A program made the translations under genes and the position numbers. Under the pieces are notes generated by a model that saw only the letters and a program-made list of their open reading frames with translations, did not search any database and was not told the origin of the DNA. Of a stretch of DNA of 64,000 nt, positions 55,999 through 64,000 are shown one piece after another. Within the stretch, counting starts at the first letter, position 1. Every line of letters starts with the position of its first letter. Source of the stretch: Niebla homalea (Eukaryota; Ascomycota; Lecanoromycetes; Lecanorales; Ramalinaceae); assembly GCA_019925105.1 (NCBI GenBank), contig JAHGAU010000003.1, forward strand, positions 1,674,001 to 1,738,000, written 5' to 3'.

Positions 55999-57805
55999 TC
56001 ATAACCTCGCCTTAAGCGGTGGGTTGGCTGCCTCCCTGTCCCTCTTGGCCATATCCCTCAACACCTTCCGGAGAATCTTGCCCGCCGCGCTCTTCGGCAC
56101 CATATCCACGAACCTCACCCCGCCCGTCAGCCACTTATGTTTACTCACCTTCCCCTCCATCCACTTGACCACTTCATCTTCCGTCACCTTACCCCGCTTC
56201 CCTTCCTTCAACGCCACGTACGCCCTCACGAGCTCCTTCCCTCCAAACTCCCCATCCGTGGTGCCCACCACGCCCGCGTCCGCGATATCCGGGTGTCCCA
56301 GCAGCACGGCTTCCAATTCCGCGGGAGCAACCTGCAGCCCGCTCACTTTGATCAACTCCTTGAGCCGGTCCACAATGCTGATCCAGCCCCTCTCATCCAC
56401 CACCCCCACATCCCCCGTCCTCAACCACCCACCGGCCAACATCGTTTCTCGCGTCGCTCGGTCGTTGCGCCAGTACCCCGGACTGACATTCGGACCCCGG
56501 AAGTAGATCTCGCCCCTCTTGCCCACACAACTCCGAAGGCTGCCTGAGGCGGTCACGTCTTCCCCATCTTCATCCACGAGTTTGATCTCACAGTTCGGGA
56601 GCGGTGGACCGACGGAGCCGGTCTTGTCGTTTTGCTTACTCGGCACCACGGAGCCGGTGCAGGTGAGTTCGGTCATGCCCCACCCCTGCCCGATGTTCGC
56701 GCCCATGGATTCGGACACCGCGTTCTGTAAGCTTTGGGAGAGCGGGGCGGCGCCGCAGGTCACGTGGAGCAAGCTACTGAGGTCGTATTTCTTGACGGCA
56801 GGGTGTTTGTTGAGCAACACAAGGATGGGCGGGGCGACGTGGATGGCGGTGATGCGGCGCCGTTGGATCGTGGCGAGGAAGAGTTCAAAGTCGAAGGAGG
56901 TGAGGATGAAGACGGGTGTGAGCAGTTTCGCGGCCACGCCGATGATGTTCATCTGCCCAAAGGCGTGGTAGAGCGGGAGGATGCCGATCCAGCGTTCTTC
57001 TTCCCTCAAGTCTTCGCCCTCGTTTTCCATAAGGCCTTGCTTTTGCCTTGCGGCTTCGCGATTGGGGTATTTGATGGCCAAGGATTGGGATACGTTGGCT
57101 ACGAGGTTGGCGTGGGAGACCATTACGCCCTTTGGGAGGCCTGTGGTGCCGGAGGAGTAGTTTATGGCTGCGATTTGGGATTCTGAGGCGGCGCCGTTGA
57201 AGGCGGACCATTTGTAGGAAGCGGCGGCAGCGGGAGAGGCGAGGATGGAGCGCCAGTCTTGTATACCGTCTACTGAGGTTTGGGGGGTGTCGGAGAAGAT
57301 GTACAGAGAGGAGGCGGGGAGCTTGGCTTTTTGAGCGGCTTTACGGGCCGTGGGGAGGAGGGAGGGGTGGACTAGGACCAGGCGGGTCTGGGTGTTGCTC
57401 ATTTGATAGGCCATTTCTGATGGAAGTTACAGTCAGCTTTTCAGGCTTCTCAATTCCTCATGGGTTGAATGGTGTAATGGGAGACAGACCATCTGCATTG
57501 TATATCGGGTTCGCCCCGCTGTATATCCTGCCTCCACCCGCGACGGCGAGGAAAGCCACTGGCACATAGATATGGTTGGGCGTCACCACCATCACCACCT
57601 CCCCTCTCTTCACCCCTAGATTATCCAGTCCCAATGCTAACCTTTTGATCCATTCCAAGGACGTCTTCCCCGTTAACAGCTTGCTGTCATCGATGGCGTC
57701 AATCCATAATGGTCTGTCAGGCACATTGCTACCGTCACCGAAAAGATAGGTGAGAATATTGGATTGGGCAATGTCAATGTCTGGATGGACTGATTTGATA
57801 GGCAT
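55999..57805 (-). CDS. 4-coumarate-CoA-ligase-like acyl-CoA synthetase, peroxisomal signal
   Basis: An adenylate-forming enzyme that activates an aromatic or fatty acid to its CoA thioester. Two exons (57805-57490, 57416-55999) give 577 residues. The ATP loop is NYSSGTTGLPKGVMVSH, followed by LPLYHAFGQMN, the AMP motif QGWGMTELTC, GEIYFRGPNVSPGYWRN, GWLRTGDVGVVDERGWISIV, the hinge DRLKELIKVSG and the catalytic Lys in SAAGKILRKVLR. The 73-bp intron lies between NAD and EMAYQ. The protein ends ARL, which fits a type-1 peroxisomal signal, so it may act in peroxisomal activation of side chains or oxidation of aromatic or fatty acids. Substrate cannot be told from the sequence. All family motifs are intact. 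Confidence 0.9.
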
Positions 57806-60049
57806 AGTTTCCGGACTGAGCCTGGCGGGATGGTCGAAGGTAGTGGCGCAAAGGACCTTTACATATTAGAAGGACGCTGTACGTTAGCTAGTCATGGAGA
57901 ATGGATTAATAACGGCTTGCCAAAAGAAAGAACAGAAGATAAAGTCCAAGCAGCTCAGCGCGAACACGGACAAAATCCCAAAACTGTAGATGTGCAAGGA
58001 CGGCAGTCATAAGCGAAACATATCGATGTCATAAGCGAAACATATCAATGCAGAGGAAGGGTGGGAGAAAGACATGGCAATGAGGAACGATGCCTTCGAT
58101 CGTCCACCAGCCTTGGGGGTACGATCTGCTATGGAGAGTGACTTGTCGGCTCTTTTGGAGCGGGGAAATTGAGACGAGGCGTTAGTCGCCGCCCTCAGCG
58201 GTGTGTCGGCAACTTATACAGGAGACCTAATTTCCCGTGAAACTCGAAGACACTTTGCGAATACCACCATGTTACGAGCATCATGCGATCAGGAGATTCT
58301 TCAGACTGAAGGAGGAACGAAGAGTAGACTCTCGGAAGAGAAGGTTATGAACTCTTTCACTCTTGACCAATCAAATTCCACCCGAAGTCGCAACGTAAGC
58401 AGTGTCACGTGACTGTTTTTCCATCTTCGACACAAACTCTCTGAGATCCACATTTGATAATATTGTATTTCACAATGTTCTTTCTTAATTTCGAACGAGT
58501 CCGGCCAGGTCGACCTGCAGCTTCAGTTGGCTCGGCAACTTGTGGCATGCGTATACAACATACAGACAAATGGCGACTCGGGCTTACAATATTATTGTCT
58601 TTCGGCCGCCGGAGTCCGACACGGTCAACTTTACCACCAATCCCGGCACTTGCGCGCTCACTCATGTCTCGAAATACCGCGGAATCCGATCATGGGCCAA
58701 GCAGCGTCCTTCCTGGGCACATGTCGCAAATGCAAATGCACGACATACCGCCGAATCACCATCGATTGCTGTTTTCAACGAGTAAGTGATGCGTTATGCA
58801 TCATACCAGTGGAGCCGAGAGGAAGGCAGTCCATCGCCAAGCTTACAACATAAGCTGTCCGTCAACGTTAGCAAGCCTGCATTGCAGACGCTTTGACCAG
58901 GAAGATTTCTACCATAGGGATGCGCATGTTCAGAGTCTACGGCCGAAGGTAATAGTGATTCCAATCGGCACCTCCCCTGGACATTGAGATGGACATATGG
59001 ATATTGAAGTCGAGAACGGATAGAGATCGACTTTTAGTGCATGGGTATATCTTTTGACAATGAACCACTATTTGTCAGATGTTAAAAGCAAAGGAAGTCA
59101 AACAGAGTTTAAAGGCCTGTATCGCGATGATCGATTCAAGGACGGTCCGAAGCTCGCATGATGGCCCAAAAAATTGTGTGATCGGATCGTACGGATCCAT
59201 CTGGCAATGGCTCTTTACTTGACCAAACCAATCGACTTTTGAAACATGTACTCTTTGCATTTTACCTCGTATGGAACCACACCCAATCGCAGACTCACGT
59301 GCTCTACACCAGCAAGAAAATGCCACGTTCGGCCCTCTATCCGATGTTATGCTCAAGGGCACTCAGCACTGGATCTTTGGATGCTGGCCGATCGACGATC
59401 TTATCTAGACATTCGATGACAGCGCAACAATCAGGGATGAAGAACACAAATCAATGCAGCGAAGTGGGTTTCGCCAAGCTGTGGTGGAGTCTGCGACGCA
59501 TTTATGCTTAGCCAAGAATCTGGGCAGAGGCAGTGTAGCACCCAGATGCTCCAGGTCAGGAACGTGATGAGGTTCAGATAAGGCCTCTTCAATGGCGTCT
59601 ATTGATACGTCCGCCCCGAGCCGAGACGATAAGCTCATATTGGCTACCAGTGGATGTGCGGCGACTACGGCTTCTGGAACACGCCCAACCGTGCTCTCGT
59701 ATCCGGTATGCATCATCCCATAGCCATGAGGCTTGGCTCATGCAGCCTTTGCATAAACCGTCACCCCAAGCCACAGCGACATGGACCATCCTCGTAAGAG
59801 GCCGCGCCAAGGGCACTTTCTTACACAATCGCTACAGGTACCTTCAACCTCGTGGCGAGAAATCCATGGTGATGCCCGCGGACACTTCAAGGGGGCCTCT
59901 ACTTGGCGATGAACCCAAAGCTTCCTGAGCAGTAGTCAAAAGAACGGCTCTGGCAGCTGAGGACCGTCTGAAAAATTGTCCCTTCTCTATTGGTCAGCGT
60001 CTAGGATTATTCTCTGAATCATTTGAAAGATTGGTGTCGTCGGGTCGCG
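57806..60049. other. 2.2-kb intergenic tract
   Basis: It holds two direct copies of CATAAGCGAAACATATC at 58010 and 58030 (period about 20-21). Short ORFs (58527-58853 plus, 59602-59928 plus) show no motif, start context or splice logic. The stretch should include promoters of the CoA ligase and DUF1275 genes. Confidence 0.45.
58006..58048. repeat. Two-copy direct repeat
   Basis: GTCATAAGCGAAACATATC occurs twice in tandem with one base differing in the spacer. It lies about 200 bp upstream of the acyl-CoA ligase start. Confidence 0.85.
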
Positions 60050-60996
60050 ATGTTGCCCAACTCTAGTACCACTTCCTCCGTATCAAAGCCTGAAGCCGGC
60101 GAAACTACTCGAGTCGAAGTTGAAAAGGGAGAGACCTTGATACAGGCACGCCCGTCCATCGCATCGTGTGTTCGTCACCACTTCGACAGCGAGGTGACTA
60201 CAGTGGGGACAGATGCTATAATAATCCTTTGCTGGTTCACAACCGGGTTCCTCGATAGCACCATCTACCAAGGTGTGTCTGTCATCCAACTCCTCGGATT
60301 GTCGGATCTCAAGCAGGATGACTACCCAGCTTGAAAATGGCTGACTGTTGTATTCCAGCTTATCGAACTTTCGTCTCCATGCAGACCGGCAATACCGTCT
60401 TCATTGGCCTGGGCGCTTGCAACAGTAACCACACTACGAGACCTTACAGCTGGGCCAAATCGCTCGCTTCACTTGTTGCCTTCCTGGTCGGGTGCCTCTT
60501 CTTTTCCCGTCTGGGTTTACTGCTTGGAAGCCGAGACAGACCATGTCGTCGCCTTACATTCACCCTCTCCTTTGCTCTTCAGACCTGTATCATTCTCACG
60601 GCCGCCATCTTCCTCCAATCCAAATTTGTCGAGTCGCGGCTCGAGTACATTGGGGAAGACATTGACTTTCATCATCTGATACCAATCGTCCTACTCAGCT
60701 TGCAGGCCCCAGGCCAAACGTATGCTGCCAGGCAGTTGGGTACGCCGGAGGTATCGACCGTGGTGATCACCTCCATGATCTATGACTTTGCGTCTGATTT
60801 CAGACTGCTCAAAAAAGGCAATGCGCCACGCAACAGGCGATTTGGGGGATTCGTGGCCATGCTCATGGGCGCCATCTGCGGTGGCTGGGTCACTTTGAGA
60901 TTGGGCCACATTGCTGCTACTGTATGGTCTGCTTTTGCAGTCAAGGCAGCCATGACAATCTGCTGGATGGTTTGGCCTGCTGCAAGGAAAGTGTGA
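60050..60996 (+). CDS. DUF1275 (YoaK-type) membrane protein
   Basis: A small multi-pass membrane protein of unknown role found in bacteria and fungi. Two exons (60050-60272, 60359-60996) give 286 residues; the first in-frame ATG is 60050 (MLPNSSTTSSV). The family start of the membrane part is TTGFLDSTIYQ, joined by splicing to AYRTFVSMQTGNTVFIGLG, which is the hallmark DUF1275 motif (MTGNTV-like). Helices follow at KSLASLVAFLVGCLFFSRLG, LTFTLSFALQTCIILTAAIF and LIPIVLLSLQAPGQTYAARQ, then RRFGGFVAMLMGAICGGWV and WSAFAVKAAMTICWMVWPA. The hydrophilic N terminus is about 55 residues. Six to seven helices match the family, and no lesion is seen. Confidence 0.9.
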
Positions 60997-63900
60997 AAGT
61001 GAGATGTATGGGTCCAAGGACAATGGCATCGCTCCTTAGTGAGGGACACAGCCACTCATACGAGCTGCACCGAAGAGAGACTGGACACCGGTTGCCTCAG
61101 TCGTTGGCACAAAGAACCTTCGGCATGGTCAAAGAATTTGTCCCGGACCTCCAAGAACAATGCCAAACGACATTTGTCAAGGATAATGCCAGGCAATCAT
61201 CGCCATCTTCACCAACATCAGAAGTCGTTGTGTTCTGACTTGCGTTCAATCACAGACAGCCTGGCCTTGAAGGAGAAACTGGTGGGACCTGTACCTCTGA
61301 CTTTGACTTTACCTGATTCTGCGGTGCTGAATGGGGGTTGATATAGGTTGGAGGCGGCGTTTCTTTGAGGGTCGAATTGATGAGGAGATGTCAATGCTAT
61401 AGAATTGAATACTGGCCGGATATTGGTGGGCTCGTTCATAAATGGGACGAGGTATGATATAGCCACTGTTCGCTCGCCTCATTCTCAAGTGATTAGACCA
61501 TTGCAGAGGATGATCTCGATCGGGGAGTTGTAGAGAAACGTAGTGCTTTCCAAGCTGAATGCTCGCATTCCCTCTGAGACTTGCAAGCGTAGTCGCGACT
61601 CGTGGAGGTACATACAATTGTTCAAATCCATACCACTTCAAGCTCCATGTCACTTTGCCAACACAGTAAATATGTTGTATTGAGCAGCATGGCGACAATG
61701 CTGTGATCGTGAAGGTGTTTTTCGGCCGCTCCACAGCCGCTGTTCCGAGATTGGGAAGAAGGCTCAGGTCTGCGGCAAGTCACCGCGAAGGACCGTGCGA
61801 AAGCCTTTCCTCTGTTCGAAACCCTCAGTGCTCCTGTCCCGCTGTGTGAGTAAATGCCTTGCGACTCGAGGAAAACAATGGTAAATATTTTGTAACTTCG
61901 AATGATGTGCACTTACGACCATAGGACACAGAAAACTCGGGTTCCCGTCAGCTCACCCAAAGATAAGCTGTGTACCGGCTGCGTAGTAGTTGGGTCGGTG
62001 ACGACCAGCGAATGGCAGCTGTTGTAAGTTTTGCCATTTTCTTGTTCTTTTTTTTTTGCTGCAAGAGGGGGATTGGATTTTGGGGCACAGGAGAGCGTTT
62101 TTTTTTTTTTGGTGTTTTTCCCAAGTTTCTAAATTGTGAAGAAAGGTACCTCGCTGCTGCGATACTGCTTCTGTTCTTTCTACATGGGAAACGTGTTCGG
62201 CTCCGTTTCGATCTCGTCTCATCTCGTGGCGCCTGAAGATGTTAGCAGTGTCGCGGAAACATGGGCATTTATCGAAGTGGTCCATGTATAATAGACCGCT
62301 ACCGATCATTCGAGCTGGACGCAAGTCAGCCACTGCTCACAACGGCACGTGGGAAGCGCTCGCAGTCTGAAGGGGTGTCCCATTGATGGCAACCTTGAGT
62401 ACATCGATTGGTGTGAAGGCCTAGCGATACTCGCAAGCTTGCGGCCGATGTTGCACGGCGCCGAACGTTTGTGTCATCGTTCCTTTGCCAGCTGGGTCAC
62501 TAGCCTTTTGGCGATGGGTAACAGGCGATGGGCAACAGGCTAGAATCCGTCCATTGATCATCTCGTCATGTCCCCCGGCTTTATGCCGAACCCTTCTCGA
62601 CTAATTACATCGATCATGTAACGTCGGTCCTCCGCCGAGTGTCAGAAGCAACTCCCTCCCTCCCTCCCTCATCCCGACCACCCCGCTCTACCACGAATTC
62701 CAACTCTCAGATCTCCCTCTCCTCCTTCACGCCGGTACCTCATCCACCATGCCCTCCTCACCCTCTACGCAGACCAGCCCCTACCGCTCCTCCTTCGCCA
62801 CCTACGACCGCCGTGCGGGCATCACCCCCACCACCCCCCTTTCCCCCTGCCTCCTTCAGCTTTTCCTCTAACGCAAATCATCCCTCACTCCCCTGCACCC
62901 ACCCACCACCCAACAATCACCCCCGAGTCCCCCAACGGACGGATGCCGGCGCTCATCCCAGCCACGGCCACTCTGTGCCCTTTGCCAACGAAAGAGAATC
63001 ATCCACCAGCGCCGCCGGTGATTCTTTCGCGCAGCGCAAGGGATGGATGGATGGATGATCGATATTTGTCACTCCAAACCTCGTTTTCCCCCCGGCCCGC
63101 GGCAAACAAATCCCTCGTCCCATACTCTTCGGGATGTGGAAGATGACGGTGTGCTGGGATGGCGGTGCAACGCGCTAGGATCCTCACCGCCGGCGGCGAG
63201 ACCAGTTGTCATGTCAGTTTCTCCGACCTTTGGAGTTCTTGACTGCGTAGATGATACTGTGGAGAGGGGTTGAGGCATATGGGATCGGAGAAAGGGAGAT
63301 TAGAGGGCCGGGTGGTGGTGGTGGTAGAGGTGGTAGATGTGATGGGAGTGCTATTGGGGTTTAAATCCAAATTTTTTGTGGCATGCGGGGTTGTGTATCA
63401 AGCCGGTCGATCTGGTGAGGAATCGATGCCGGTGTCCGAGAGGTGAATGTAAGGGGAAGGTATTGATGGGTGGGTTTGACGAGGTGGAGGTTGTGGAGGT
63501 GGAGATGGTGAAGAAAGAAGGGTTCCTTGACAGGGGGCAGACGAAGGTAGACGCGGGAGAGGGGGAGGCGGCGAAAGCGTTGGTGGAAAATGTGTGAGGG
63601 ATTTTGGGAGATCGGTGGTGAGATGGAAACGGTGAGGATGGAGTAAAGAACGCGGTAGATGTTGGAGGAGTGGCAGCCAGGAATCTTGGTGGACCCGGAT
63701 GGGGTGATGGGGCGAGAATGGTGGCGTGGATTGCAGTGTGCAGGGAATAAAACATGATGACGGTATGAATGCGACACGAGACGAAATCATCCTGATGATA
63801 TTTTTTGAACAGGAGCGGCATAGCTAGCCTTTGCGGGACCATAAACGACTCATTTCAATGGCCCTCCTTGAGGAAACTTGCCTGAGGCATAAATCTCGCA

Positions 63901-64000
63901 GCTCTAGGTTGATATAAGAAATGGATTCGTGGTCAGGCGGATTGCTATCCTTTGAGGAATCTCTTACTACGAAATTGTTATAAGACTGAGCGTGTTAATA
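60997..64000. other. 3-kb tract at right edge, no convincing gene
   Basis: Homopolymer T runs of eight to eleven lie near 62048-62110. A (CCCT)n run lies near 62652-62669. Overlapping proline- and serine-rich ORFs at 62639-63273 plus and 63351-63842 minus have no starts or motifs I trust; the first may be part of an intron-rich gene but no splice model was found. The remainder is AT-balanced intergenic DNA. Confidence 0.4.

Noticed and set aside
62639..63273. Pro/Ser-rich plus ORFs as a gene
   Set aside because: Overlapping low-complexity frames, no trusted start, no domain and no workable splice model.

Overview
The window is nuclear DNA from a filamentous ascomycete (Pezizomycotina). Most genes are split by short introns (about 45-140 bp) with GT..AG ends, spacing is wide, and many families are typical of moulds: CBM1-GH45 cellulase, DUF7025 AAA ATPase, DUF3112 seven-helix protein, GH128, DHA1 drug:H+ antiporter. 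The sequence does not fix the class or species. Exon joins were worked out by hand from splice sites, reading phase and family resemblance; none was tested with transcripts.

Layout. 0-15 kb: 5' part of a DUF7025 AAA ATPase running off the left edge, cyclin H/Ccl1 of TFIIH/CAK, a secreted CBM1-GH45 endoglucanase and Sec72, separated by long tracts with decayed-looking ORF pieces. 15-28 kb: a DHA1 MFS transporter, then a mycosporine biosynthetic cluster: membrane-anchored ATP-grasp ligase (MysC-like), short-chain reductase, O-methyltransferase (MysB-like), sugar-phosphate cyclase DDGS (MysA-like), and next to it a heavily broken phytanoyl-CoA dioxygenase (MysH-type family) pseudogene. A 159-bp tandem repeat follows at once. 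30-38 kb: an HPP-family membrane protein, a cysteine-rich single-pass membrane protein with a decayed tandem copy, and the divergent pair RPT2 (26S proteasome ATPase) and UBC1 (E2 with UBA). 38-45 kb: almost no recognisable genes. 45-46 kb: a secreted precursor with repeats cut at Lys-Arg, a KEP/RiPP-like peptide precursor. 52-61 kb: DUF3112 membrane protein, GH128-type glucanase, 4CL-like acyl-CoA ligase with a PTS1-like tail, and a DUF1275 membrane protein. 61-64 kb: no convincing gene.

How the genes work together. DDGS should turn sedoheptulose 7-phosphate into desmethyl-4-deoxygadusol, the methyltransferase should make 4-deoxygadusol, and the ATP-grasp enzyme should join an amino acid to give an oxo-mycosporine sunscreen. 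No MysD-like ligase or NRPS for a second amino acid is visible, and the PhyH oxygenase is dead, which fits a mono-substituted fungal mycosporine. The SDR in the middle of the cluster is a candidate for a reductive tailoring step.

The strongest leads are the peptide-repeat precursor at 44870-46080, the mycosporine cluster with its SDR, and the oxygenase pseudogene. No tRNA, rRNA, CRISPR array or intact transposon was recognised.
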